Assembly (NCBI GenBank): GCA_965240325.2
Contig: OZ251227.1
Span: 310,001-374,000, forward strand
DNA length: 64,000 nt
From: Rebecca billardiae RCC1528
Lineage: Eukaryota > Haptophyta
Direction of reading: 5' to 3'
Below are positions 1 through 8,914 of this stretch, piece by piece. Under the pieces are notes generated by a model that saw only the letters and a program-made list of their open reading frames with translations, was not told the DNA's origin and did no database searches. Made by a program: the position numbers and the translations under genes. The stretch's first letter is position 1, and each line of letters starts with the position of its first letter.

Positions 1-1081
1 GCGTGTGAACTCGCTCGCCTTCAACATCGCGCGCAACAAGCAGCTGCAGGCGTCCCTCTGCCGGCGAGACGTAGGGGCCGCCGAGCTGTGCGCGATGCGT
101 GCGGCCGATCTCGCGACGCCTGAAGAGCGTGCCGAGCGGGAGCGCTTGGCGCGCGAGAGCCTGCGCGCGAGCACGCGCAACGCTTGGAGTGAGATGCCGC
201 GCACGCGCCACCATCCCTGCCCGCGGTGCAGCTCCCGGAACGCGGTGGCGTACGAGCACGTGAGCGCGGTGCGCGACATCCGCAAGGCGGAGACGTGGGG
301 CGGGGGCAGCGCGACCGAGACGGAGCACGCCATCCGCTTCAACTGCGGCGGCTGCGGCCACGAGTGGCAGTCGGATCGGATTGAGATGGACGATGCCGAC
401 ACCGATGCCGAGGGCGAGGCAGCAGGGGGCGTTGAGCGCGAGCATCAGCCCGACGGCGGGCGGGCGCTCGGTGACTCTGGCGCCGGGCCGAGCGGTGGCG
501 CGCGCGCTGGTGCCGACACCGGCTCGGCCGCGCCGCCGGGCGCTGGGCGCGCAGCCTCGCAGCAGGTGGCCCACCTCGAGGCCGCGCTGCTGCAGGGGCT
601 GGGCGAGCACGGGCGGCGAGGCGCGCACGGTGGACCGCTCTCGGCGGAGAAGGCCGGGGCACTCGCGCGCGCCATCGTGAGCCACATGCCCGCGGACGCC
701 CGCCGAGCAGCACGCGTGCGCGCCATCGCCGCCAACGCGCGCCGCTCGCCCGCGCTGGCCGACGCCCTCGCGAGCGGGACGCTCTCTGTGCCCGAGCTGT
801 GCGAGATGGACGACCTGCGCTCGCTGCTGCCGGAGTCGGAGCGCGCCGCGCAGGACGCCGCGCGCGAGGCGGCCAAGCGCAGGGTGACGCTCGACCCCAC
901 GGCCGAGGCGGACGGTATGACGGACGAGCACGTGTGCAGCAAGTGCGGCGCGCGCAGCGCTGCTTACGCGCGCAGGCGTGTGGGCAACGTGCTCGCGTGG
1001 AAGGCGCAGGCTGCGGGCTCGTCGGCGGAGCGCGTCGTGCTCACCTGCCGGGGCTGCGGTCACGAGTGGCGTGCGGAGTAA
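1..1081 (+). CDS. TFIIS-like protein with two tandem domain II plus zinc-ribbon modules (5' end outside window)
   Basis: The frame is open from the window edge, so the true start lies upstream; there is no ATG at the edge and the first in-frame GTG (base 5) is not a credible start. The visible part resembles transcription elongation factor TFIIS, which binds RNA polymerase II and triggers transcript cleavage. An N-terminal helical segment (FNIARNKQLQASLC ... AELCAMRAADLATPEER) matches TFIIS domain II. A zinc ribbon follows (CPRC ... CGGCGHEW, residues 72-117). After about 100 low-complexity, Ala/Gly-rich residues a second domain II-like helix set (SPALADALASGTL, ELCEMDDLRSLLPESER) and a second ribbon (CSKCGARS ... 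CRGCGHEWRAE) end the protein. Canonical TFIIS has one such module. Neither ribbon shows the adjacent Asp-Glu of the catalytic hairpin, so cleavage stimulation is doubtful. It could be a paralogue or a polymerase-associated factor. Confidence 0.72.
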   Translation, partial: RVNSLAFNIARNKQLQASLCRRDVGAAELCAMRAADLATPEERAERERLARESLRASTRNAWSEMPRTRHHPCPRCSSRNAVAYEHVSAVRDIRKAETWGGGSATETEHAIRFNCGGCGHEWQSDRIEMDDADTDAEGEAAGGVEREHQPDGGRALGDSGAGPSGGARAGADTGSAAPPGAGRAASQQVAHLEAALLQGLGEHGRRGAHGGPLSAEKAGALARAIVSHMPADARRAARVRAIAANARRSPALADALASGTLSVPELCEMDDLRSLLPESERAAQDAAREAAKRRVTLDPTAEADGMTDEHVCSKCGARSAAYARRRVGNVLAWKAQAAGSSAERVVLTCRGCGHEWRAE

Positions 1082-1692
1082 GCCGATAGCCGCATCATTG
1101 GATCTTGAGTGCGGCAGACTCCGCTGTCCCGCCTGTCCGCACTCATTCCTCAGGCTCAGCGCACGCATCATGATCATTCGGTATGCGGCATGAGTGCCAT
1201 GACTCATGAGTCGTCGTCACTCGTCACACTACTTCTGAGACTCAGTCATTATATAGTAGTCGCATCATCACGTCAGCAGTATCAGTCGTGATATATAATC
1301 TAAATAACTCAGTATGTTAACTCAGTATGCCTGCGCCCCAGACTGAGAGTGAGTGCGTGAGACTCCCGCCCCAGATCCAGCAGTTGCGTCCGCCGGGAAT
1401 ACTAAGGGATGCACATACGGTATCACTTGAGACACTTATACTTATAGTGACTTATTGACAGTCATACGACATCATGCAGCGCGCATATTGCCGCCGCATA
1501 GTCTAGCTCCGATGGCGCCGTCTCAGCTCGTCGCGCCGCCGTTGGACGCCGTTGATCGCGCCCCAACGGTGGCAGCGCTAGCTGAGCAGCGCACATACCC
1601 CGTTAGCTCCGACGGGCAGCACGCCCCCGGGCGCAGGCGCAGGCAATGAGCCGAGGTTGCCTCTGCCGTGTGTCTCAGTGTCAGGACTCAGG
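1082..1692. other. intergenic, no gene seen
   Basis: Spacer between the TFIIS-like gene and the 3' end of the Z-ISO gene on the other strand. It is AT-richer than the flanking genes, with many short ACTCAGTAT and GTCATCAT-like words. I see no coding pattern, RNA gene or repeat with a defined unit. Confidence 0.5.
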
Positions 1693-2829
1693 TCAAGACC
1701 CGAGCAGCCCAGGCAGCGCATCGAGGAGCCCCCCGGGCTGGTAGCCGGCGTTCTGCACGAGCGCGGCCGCGCCCTGCATGAGCGGGTGGGACAGGTACGC
1801 CCCGACCACCGCGACGCTGATCACCGCGTACGGCAGGCGCACCCACTCCTTCCAGTAGTCCGCGGGCAGCTGCTGCCGGCCCTCCACGATGGCGCCAAAG
1901 GGCACCACGCTCGTGCGCTCCTTGATCGTCTCGAAGGCGGGGCCGTGCTTGTCGGCGAGGCGACGGTCACCATTCCACGCGGCGAAAGTGTGGTGCGCGA
2001 CGAGGAGCAGCATCGTCTCGAGCGTGAACGGAGTGCCCAACCACGCGAGGTGCGCTGCGGACCAGATGACCTGGCCTGTCAGCTGCGGGTGGCGGGTGAT
2101 GCGGATCACGCCCGTCTCCCAGAGGTGCAGCTGCGGCTTGTCCACCGCGGCGACCTCGAGCAGGTTGAACGTGGACGGGTACAGGAAGAAGAACGAGATG
2201 AACGACGCGATCCACACCGCCGCGTGCACCGCCGGGTCCCCATGCAGGTTCCACAGCAGCCCGCCGTCGTACCGGTGCGCGATGAAGTACATGATCCACG
2301 TCCACGCGAGCGGCAGCGAGGCGCAGGCGAAGATGACGCGCCACGTGCGCGCGCCGACGATCGGCTCGGCAGCCGGACGGAGCGACGCGAGGCCCGAGTG
2401 CACGAGCGGGAAGATCGTGCCGAGCGCGAGGTTGACGAGCAGGCTGTTGCCACCCGCCACGCCCTCGAGCACGTGCACAAAGTCGTCCGCATAGCCCGTG
2501 TCGGCGCGGATCCACAGGACGTACAGGGCGCCCAGCACGACAGATACGGCGGCGGCGAACGTCGTCCACGACCGTGCCGACTCCGCCGAGAGGGAGAAGC
2601 TGGCCGCGTCGTCGCCCACCAGACCGGCGGCGGCGGCGGACGATGGGGAGCTCTCAAGCAGCTGGTCGATGATGGTGCGCGGCGCCTCGGGCTCGGGCGG
2701 CGCATCGAGCCGGGCGAAGACCGCGCCGCGCAGCAGGCGCGGCGAGCCCGCGCGCAGCAAGGCGCGTGGCCGCGACACCGAGGCGCACGGAGCCGCCACC
2801 AGCGCGAGCGCAATCACGAGCACCCCCAT
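1693..2829 (-). CDS. Z-ISO: 15-cis-zeta-carotene isomerase (Z-ISO, NnrU family), plastid-targeted
   Basis: Z-ISO isomerises the 15-cis double bond of tri-cis-zeta-carotene between phytoene desaturase and zeta-carotene desaturase in plastid carotenoid synthesis. It is a haem-containing integral membrane enzyme of the NnrU family. The family core is clear: [16 protein letters not shown], then [20 protein letters not shown], then [19 protein letters not shown] and [12 protein letters not shown], with several membrane segments ([49 protein letters not shown]). The ATG at 2829 gives 378 aa with a secretory signal ([20 protein letters not shown]) followed by an Arg-rich stretch, as expected of a bipartite plastid-targeting leader; the reading frame upstream lacks a better start. 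No intron is needed. It is divergent from the EF-hand gene with 173 bp between start codons. Confidence 0.92.
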   Translation of the reverse strand: MGVLVIALALVAAPCASVSRPRALLRAGSPRLLRGAVFARLDAPPEPEAPRTIIDQLLESSPSSAAAAGLVGDDAASFSLSAESARSWTTFAAAVSVVLGALYVLWIRADTGYADDFVHVLEGVAGGNSLLVNLALGTIFPLVHSGLASLRPAAEPIVGARTWRVIFACASLPLAWTWIMYFIAHRYDGGLLWNLHGDPAVHAAVWIASFISFFFLYPSTFNLLEVAAVDKPQLHLWETGVIRITRHPQLTGQVIWSAAHLAWLGTPFTLETMLLLVAHHTFAAWNGDRRLADKHGPAFETIKERTSVVPFGAIVEGRQQLPADYWKEWVRLPYAVISVAVVGAYLSHPLMQGAAALVQNAGYQPGGLLDALPGLLGS

Positions 2830-3002
2830 TTCTCCGCGGCCGTCGTGTCGGCGTGTCGTCGCTGGCTTCGGCCGGTTGAAGGTTATTTTGGCAGGACGCA
2901 CCTTGGTCCGGCCGCCCAAAGTGAGGAACCGGTGAGCCCTCCACCGCCCGGGCCAGGCGAGCAGTCAAAGACAATGGCCGCTTGACGACGGCAACGACAA
3001 CC
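2830..3002. promoter_or_regulatory. putative bidirectional promoter between Z-ISO and EFCAB11-like genes
   Basis: The 173 bp between two outward-facing start codons must hold both 5' UTRs and promoters. No TATA box is evident. The segment includes a GC-rich stretch and an ACGGCAACGACAACC run just before the + strand ATG. Assignment is from gene arrangement only. Confidence 0.45.
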
Positions 3003-3695
3003 ATGCGCTTCCAACGCCGGGTCGCCGATGCGGCGACGGCGCAGCTCGTCGCCGAGGCGTTCAAGCTGTACGACGAGGGCGAGAAGGGTGGGTTGACGCG
3101 ACACGAGCTCAAGTGCGCGATGGCATTTCTCACCGGTGCTCCACCCTCCCCGCTCGAGCTCGATGCACTCCTACCCAAGAGCCCGCCGGGGCAGCTCGAT
3201 GTCCCTGTGCTGCCCTTCGACGATTTCTCGCAGGCAATGCTGGAGCGGCTCTGTGCGGTGGACGAGGTGGATGAGATCCGATACGCCTTTCGCGCCTTTG
3301 ACACCACTTTCAAGGGCTACATCTCCTTTGATGACGTTGTCCGTGCATTTGCTCTCGCGGCACCGCACCTGCCGCAAGACAAGATTCGGATGGCTTTCGA
3401 CGAGATCGACACGGACCGCAACGGCAAGGTGAGCTGGGGTGATTTTGAGCGGATGATGCGCTATCGTGGCCACCTGGTCGACCAGACTGCGCCCGGCTCG
3501 CAGCCGCCATATGCTCGTCGAACGCAGCCCGCACCGGCTGGTGCCCGCAGAGCGCCTGCGTCCCTGCACGGCACAATGCAATTCGCCACGTCAGCGTTTG
3601 ACGAGCCTCGCGAGCTTGAGCGCGAGACCAGGCCGACTTACGCGCGCCACGCGGCGCACTCGATGGCATTCACCCCATCGTCTCATCGTTGGTGA
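3003..3695 (+). CDS. EF-hand protein similar to EFCAB11
   Basis: A 230 aa calmodulin-like protein with about four EF-hand positions in the N-terminal 160 residues. The third (FDTTFKGYISFDDV) has a degenerate loop. The fourth (DEIDTDRNGKVSWGDF) keeps Asp at loop positions 1, 3 and 12 and Asn at 5, so it probably binds Ca2+, with Asp at position 12 instead of the usual Glu. Order and spacing, including the AFDT-x-KGYIS and LPxxKIRMAFDEID segments, match the animal and algal EFCAB11 family, whose function is poorly known. The last ~70 residues are basic, low-complexity and non-conserved. ATG 3003 is chosen; a TTG at 2982 is in frame but unlikely. Divergent partner of Z-ISO. Confidence 0.8.
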   Translation: MRFQRRVADAATAQLVAEAFKLYDEGEKGGLTRHELKCAMAFLTGAPPSPLELDALLPKSPPGQLDVPVLPFDDFSQAMLERLCAVDEVDEIRYAFRAFDTTFKGYISFDDVVRAFALAAPHLPQDKIRMAFDEIDTDRNGKVSWGDFERMMRYRGHLVDQTAPGSQPPYARRTQPAPAGARRAPASLHGTMQFATSAFDEPRELERETRPTYARHAAHSMAFTPSSHRW

Positions 3696-4038
3696 CGTAC
3701 GTGTTGACTCTGCCGCCAACAAGCCTGACTGGCGATAACGATTCGCCGATTGCGTGTTTCAATGCAGTGTGCCCACGCGCGGGTGTCTGGTCCCACCACT
3801 GGCACAGTACTTCTTCACCTGAGTCATCACTTTGGGCCTCATCCATCAGTCACCGATTCTTCCGATTCGACTCCAAGGCTAACCGCACCGGATATGGATA
3901 TATATAGAGAGAGTCTAGAGAGACGGAGACTGGAGAGCCAGCGAGCCGCGACGCGGAGAGTCTGAGAGAGACTCAGCAGAGAGAGATCTCGAGAGAGAGA
4001 GTGAGAGTCAGAGAGAGACCATGAGAGAGTCGAGAGAG

Positions 4039-4069
<31 letters not shown>

Positions 4070-5315
4070 CGAGAGAGTCGGACTACGCGGCCCGATCCCG
4101 CCGATCGGCTGATCCCGCGGGCCGCGTCCGCGGTACGCCCCGGTCCCGGACCGCGCCGGCGGGCCCCGGCGGCCCCGGGCCCCGGCGGCCCCCGCGGGCC
4201 CGGATCCGCCGTGCGGTGCCCGATGCGGATGCCCGATCCCGCCGATCCGACGCATCCCGCGGACAGTTCCGCCGTCCACTACTCCACTGGCACTGGCATC
4301 ACCGTCAGTGACCGTGTCTAGGCAGTGTCTGGCGCCAGTGAGCTAGCCCAGTCCGATGATGATCGCAGTGCCATTATCACGTGATTCATTCATCATCACG
4401 ACTGCGTTTTTCGCGGACACGGATTCGCGGATTCGGAACGACGGAAGGAACGTACAGTTTTGGCAGTCAGCGCTACGCCGCCGACACGGTCACGGACGCA
4501 CTGGGTGGTTATCGAAACGGCAAGGCGATCCGCACGCCATAGGAATAAAGTACGAATAATGGCATATCCGAGTAAGTACTTCTCCACACATTCTTGTAGG
4601 TTGTCCTAGGCTGAAGGTTTGTATGCGAAAGTAAACGATTTTCCACGCATTCGAAGATTGGACGCCTCGCGCGCGAACAATGTCCCATTTGCAAATAGGG
4701 TAACTAGAGGAGGGGGGGGGGGTCCGCGGCATCACTCAATCAGGCAGGCATTATGATACATTATAAAAGTACGTGCATGTTGATTATTGTGCGTATAATT
4801 CTATGAGATTTTGAGCCGGTGCCGTGTGCAAGGCGTGTTACGACCGAGTCATGAGTTACGAGTGGCGTGTGAGACCAGTGTGCAGTTGAGTCACTGTGTC
4901 GACTGAGAGCCGTCCGGAATCGGGCAGGCCGACGCGGTTCGGATTCCGTCGGTTCGGACGACACGGTCACTAGTGAGTCCGAGTCGGCGGCGGGTCTGAC
5001 TTAGTAGGCCGTTAAGATAAGCTACTACACTTACAGTATAGCAGACTTCTATACACGCTTATTACACTTTACAGTCACGCGGCACCGGCCGTCCGCTTGA
5101 CGAGTCAACCTTCGGGCCTTGCGCAGGCTCCGCGCGGGGTCGGCGGCGGGGGTCGCCAGGCCGAGGGGAGTCGTCGACTCGTCGAGGCCGGGCAAGTCGG
5201 CGCGAATTAGTGTAGCTGTGCAGAACTCGGCATCGGAGCGCAACAAACAATATGCTTAAGGAACGTATAGTTACACTTAAAGGCTTCACTTTGACACTTG
5301 ACACTTTCAGGCGCT
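3696..5315. other. 1.6 kb intergenic spacer with purine-rich satellite and GC island
   Basis: Holds a long GA-rich simple repeat (about 3905-4079), then a GC-rich block (4085-4270) of GGCCCCGG-type words, then AT-richer unique DNA to 5250. Several short ORFs occur but none has protein-like composition. A G-run of 10 lies near 4712. I see no RNA gene. Confidence 0.5.
3905..4079 (+). repeat. GA-rich polypurine microsatellite
   Basis: About 175 bases that are largely GAGA with occasional CT interruptions, ending in an uninterrupted (GA)n near 4046-4068. Such mirror-symmetric polypurine tracts can form triplex DNA; that is general knowledge, not shown here. Confidence 0.85.
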
Positions 5316-6320
5316 TCAACGACACCGGCCACCCGCTGCGGCGCCCATGTGCTGCGCAAGCGCCATGGCGACTCCAGCGATCGCCGCCCCGGCCGCGAAG
5401 TAGGCACCGGCCGAGCACACGTTCGGCCAGCGCGCGCGCGTGGCGGACGCAGCAGCACGACACCTGCCGAGCGCCGAGACTGACGGCACGAGCACCCGCC
5501 CCAGCAGGAACTTGCTCAGCGGCCGGTCGTTAGACAGCGAATCGCGCCTACGCCAGCGCACGCCGAGCTCGCCGACCTCGTACGCGCGCACTGGCCGGAC
5601 GAGGCGGACGTGACGGGTGCGGCCACCGGACGAGTTGGCGTGATCGAACACCGGGTGCGCGCCAAGTCGGCGGTAGAAGCTCAGCAGGCGCGTCTCGCGC
5701 GTGAGCACGGTCCCGGAGATCGACTTGAGCCCGAGCTCACACGCGAGGTCCTGCACCTCATAGAGGAGGCATGTCGCGATGCCTCGCCGCCGCTCGCTAG
5801 GCCGCGTGCACAGGTTCGCCACGTACAATGAGTTGCCGTACGGCGTGCACACGGCGAGCGAAACGAGCTGGTGCTTCTCCGCCTTGCCCGTCTGGCGCGA
5901 GACGAGCATGAAGATGCAGTCGCACACGTCGTGGAATCCCACGAGGGCGTCGAGGACCTGCTCTTCGTCGATGTCTGACATGTCAACGTCATCGAAGCTC
6001 GCACGCACGAGCTCGGCGATCGCGTCTCTCCACGGCTCAGCCCGATGGTGATCCAGAGTGCGCACGATGAGCTCCGATGAAAAGCGCTTCCGAGAAGTCC
6101 ACGACGGCAGCTTTGGAGAGTCGACGCTCACGCCCTCAATTATCGGGAAGATGAAGCCCTTGTCGTGAATCTCGCCGGAGGTACATCGCGAGCGCGACAT
6201 CGGCGCGGGTGCCGGCGCGCCCGCGGCCGACACCATACCGGAGGGTGGAGCACACATCGTATTGCCACGCTGAGGCGCCCGTGCGTGCCTCTTCACCAAG
6301 AGCGTTGGAATCTTGCGCAT
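5316..6320 (-). CDS. GNAT-family N-acetyltransferase with C-terminal hydrophobic segment
   Basis: A predicted acetyl-CoA-dependent acyltransferase. The acetyl-CoA binding motif A is clear: LYVANLCTRPSERRRGIATC, containing the R-R-x-G-I/x-A loop, followed by helix LLYEVQDLACELGL and motif B-like LLSFYRRLGAHPVF. An upstream strand pair (LVSLAVCTPYGNSLYVANL) completes the fold. The C-terminus carries a Gly/Ala-rich hydrophobic stretch (SAGAYFAAGAAIAGVAMALA) that could be a tail anchor. ATG 6320 gives 334 aa (MRKIPTLLVKRHARAP); the first ~80 residues are Pro/Ala/Arg-rich and may be a targeting peptide, and an internal Met at 6257 is an alternative. The substrate is unknown. It is divergent from the ORF at 6524. 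Confidence 0.75.
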   Translation of the reverse strand: MRKIPTLLVKRHARAPQRGNTMCAPPSGMVSAAGAPAPAPMSRSRCTSGEIHDKGFIFPIIEGVSVDSPKLPSWTSRKRFSSELIVRTLDHHRAEPWRDAIAELVRASFDDVDMSDIDEEQVLDALVGFHDVCDCIFMLVSRQTGKAEKHQLVSLAVCTPYGNSLYVANLCTRPSERRRGIATCLLYEVQDLACELGLKSISGTVLTRETRLLSFYRRLGAHPVFDHANSSGGRTRHVRLVRPVRAYEVGELGVRWRRRDSLSNDRPLSKFLLGRVLVPSVSALGRCRAAASATRARWPNVCSAGAYFAAGAAIAGVAMALAQHMGAAAGGRCR

Positions 6321-6523
6321 CGTTTCACCCTGAGATACGGCCTGTCTGCGACGACACCCGGGACGGTCCAATCAAGGTCCTTGCTCCAGCCGCGTCACTT
6401 CTTGGGACGGGGGGTACGGGTGTGCAAGTTGCGAATAAGGTGTGCTTTTTACTCGCCGGTAATATCAGGCTCCCGTGACATAGCAAGCACCCTCGTGATT
6501 CAGGCTTTGATTAATATTATCAT

Positions 6524-7390
6524 ATGACGAGGTTCGCCACGTTTGTCGTAAGATTGCTACTTGGTCGTAATTATGAATCGGCGACTCGGCTCGGCGGTCC
6601 CTTTCTCCCAGCATGGCCACGTAGACCGAGGATGCCCAGCGTCGCCACGAACACCGAGCCCGAGGGGACTTTCCCCGGCGAGCTGCGCTTCTCCGACCGC
6701 GCACTGTGTGACGGATCGAAGCGCACCGCCGCGGATGGCCTCTCGCGCTGGTGGACCATCACGCTTGCGGATGGCACGCGGCTGACGCACTCCATCGCCA
6801 GGACGGCCACGCAGGAGGCTGGCCCTGCTTCTCCACAGGGAAAAACCGCCGGCCCCCGCCGGCGGCGCAAGGGAGGTCGTGGCGTGCCTCCTACTGCTCC
6901 CCCGCGGACCGCCCAGCACGCAGCGCGCACGCCGGCCTCGCCGGTGCGCCCGCCCGCCGCGCAGGGCTCGGACGCTGAGGCGCTGCAGGCGAACGACGAG
7001 CAGCAGCACTCTCAGAAGCGGAAGAAGAAGCCCCGGCGTGGGAAGCGCGGGCAACGGCGCGACGCCGAGGGCCGACGGATTCGTTCTCCATCGAGCCGTC
7101 GCTCCTCGACGCGCCGCGCCGTCAAGGAACGCCAGGCGCGCAAGGCGGCGCGCCTGGCACCGACCGCTGCACCCACGCCAGTCCCTGCTGCCCCGCTCCA
7201 CGAGGACCGAGACTCGCCCCCGGGCGACGACTTGGACGACGAGGAGCTGCCGCAGCAGCGGACGAAGCGCACCCTGGACGACGCCGCAGCGCCAGCCGCC
7301 GCCAGCCAGCCAGCTGGCTCGAGCGGCAAGCGCGTACGCGACCGCCCGGGGAGCACGGGGCAGGTACGACCAGCTGCTACCAGCGGCTGA
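6524..7390 (+). CDS. uncharacterised basic, low-complexity ORF
   Basis: A 288 aa ORF starting at ATG 6524 (an internal ATG at 6632 begins a more protein-like part). Residues ~45-95 look folded (GTFPGELRFSDRALCDGS, LSRWWTITLADGTRLTHS). The rest is Pro/Ala/Arg/Lys-rich, with basic clusters such as QKRKKKPRRGKRGQRR that could be nuclear or RNA-binding signals, and an acidic patch (GDDLDDEEL). I recognise no family. It may be a nuclear protein or the degraded first ORF of a retroelement. A 315-codon antisense ORF covers the same bases, so the strand choice rests on the folded-looking N-terminal part. Confidence 0.4.
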   Translation: MTRFATFVVRLLLGRNYESATRLGGPFLPAWPRRPRMPSVATNTEPEGTFPGELRFSDRALCDGSKRTAADGLSRWWTITLADGTRLTHSIARTATQEAGPASPQGKTAGPRRRRKGGRGVPPTAPPRTAQHAARTPASPVRPPAAQGSDAEALQANDEQQHSQKRKKKPRRGKRGQRRDAEGRRIRSPSSRRSSTRRAVKERQARKAARLAPTAAPTPVPAAPLHEDRDSPPGDDLDDEELPQQRTKRTLDDAAAPAAASQPAGSSGKRVRDRPGSTGQVRPAATSG

Positions 7391-7744
7391 GACTGCCAGC
7401 TGACATCCGGACCTGCACCATCGCCCTCGCTCGGGGCACAGCAGGGCCATGCGAGCCGCGCAGCGCAGGTGGATCGCGCTCCAGCAGCTCAAGGCCGCGC
7501 TCAAGCTTTACGATCGCGGTGCAGGCTATGCTCTGCCACCAACGCCGACTTCGTGTCGACGATCGGGCACTGCCGCCGACGAATCAGGAGACCCGCGTCG
7601 TCCTACCTGTGTCGTTAAATCATAGAATGGGTCAACAACCTCACCAGCACGGCCACGGTCAGGTCATCAGTGAATAGTGATCAGTGAGTCTCATGCGTGT
7701 CACAGTTCCTCCACGCCGTTCAGTCTTCAGAGTGCGCACTCGCC
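7391..7744. other. intergenic between convergent ORFs
   Basis: 354 bases between the 3' ends of the basic ORF and the DUF1749 gene. The first half keeps a coding-like base composition without an open frame, so the upstream ORF may have a further exon or be decayed. Nothing else is recognisable. Confidence 0.35.
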
Positions 7745-8644
7745 TCAAAGCCCGGCCAGCAGGTCGGCCACCGCGCGCACGAATTGGCGCCGCGCCGCGC
7801 CGTCGCGCGGCTCCGCGAGGCTGTGCGATGCGCCCTCGAGGGGGAGAACGACGGCGCCGCGGCCGGCGGCGCGCGCGATGCGCTCGGCGAGCGCGCCCTT
7901 GTCCACGTGCGCCGGCACGTACTCGTCGGCCATGGAGAAAGCGACAAGCGTGGGTTTCGGATCCAGGTGCCCCAGCCGCTCGCGCAGCTGCTCGTCCGTC
8001 AGGTACGACGAGAAAAAGTCGTCGGGCTGCAGCCCGTCTGTCTCGTACAGGCTGAGGTACCGCTCGGCTGTGATCGGCACGTAGTGCGCGTCCATGGGCA
8101 TGAGCTCGGTGGCGGGGCTCGCGACGGCGCGCGCGTGGGTCAGCCAGCGCGCAGTGCCCTCCTCCATGCCACCGCTCTCCTGATCGCTCACGGGCGCCTG
8201 GAGCACCACCGCCGCGAGCCGCGAGACCGCCTCGGGAGTGCCGCGCCGCGCAAACGTGCATGCGATCTGGCACCCCGTCGAGTGACCGCAGACGACGACG
8301 CGCTCGCAGCCCCGAGACTCGACCATGTCGGTCACGAGCGCCGAGAGCTCCTCCGCGTCGCGTGCCAGCGTCCCCGTGCCGTACCCGGCGTACGACGAGG
8401 AGAGGACCGGCTGAACGAGCGCCCAGCCGAGCTCGTGGGCGGCATGGCTCAGCGGAACGACCCACTCGCAGGGCATGAGCCCATCGGTGAGCCCGCCGAG
8501 CACGATGAGCTTGTTGGTAGAGCCGACTGCTGCGCTCTCGAACGCCACCTTGTTCATGCCCCACTGGTACATCACCCCCGCGAGCGCGCGGGAGCGCAAA
8601 TCGGGCGTCATCGCCGCCGCCGCCATCATCGCTGGAAGCCACAT
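7745..8644 (-). CDS. DUF1749-type alpha/beta hydrolase
   Basis: A 299 aa alpha/beta-hydrolase of the DUF1749 (UPF0613) type found in fungi, plants and algae. Visible features are the opening strand and oxyanion region (KLIVLGGLTDGLMPCEWV), the tyrosine-rich SSSYAGYGTGTLARDAEEL segment typical of the family, the nucleophile elbow GHSTG in RVVVCGHSTGCQIACTFA, an acidic residue in FSMADEYVP, and the catalytic-type His in LEGASHSLAEP. These supply a complete Ser-Asp-His triad. The natural substrate is not known for the family. ATG 8644 opens the ORF (MWLPAMMAAAAM); no clear signal peptide. A single exon is sufficient. Confidence 0.85.
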   Translation of the reverse strand: MWLPAMMAAAAMTPDLRSRALAGVMYQWGMNKVAFESAAVGSTNKLIVLGGLTDGLMPCEWVVPLSHAAHELGWALVQPVLSSSYAGYGTGTLARDAEELSALVTDMVESRGCERVVVCGHSTGCQIACTFARRGTPEAVSRLAAVVLQAPVSDQESGGMEEGTARWLTHARAVASPATELMPMDAHYVPITAERYLSLYETDGLQPDDFFSSYLTDEQLRERLGHLDPKPTLVAFSMADEYVPAHVDKGALAERIARAAGRGAVVLPLEGASHSLAEPRDGAARRQFVRAVADLLAGL

Positions 8645-8914
8645 TTTCGAGGGGCTGGCGAAAATATCGAAATTAGCTGTACGTAAGCTGTAGTACGGAC
8701 TACGCCCGCTGTCTACGGTGACGACAGCAGACGCAGTGAACGCAGTCGACAGATCTACAACTGTGTTGAACTCAGCTGACAGCTAGATCGATCGAATCAT
8801 GTAGATCTATGTTACTGACCCAACGGTCAGCTAGTCAGCTCGGCCTCGGCGCGGAGCCACGCGCGCGACTCATCAGCGGCCCTGTCGGTGTTAGTGTAGC
8901 GCGCGTGTGCAACT

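Noticed and set aside
1455-1649. 64-codon ORF upstream of Z-ISO 3' end
   Set aside because: Short, low-complexity, no conserved pattern.
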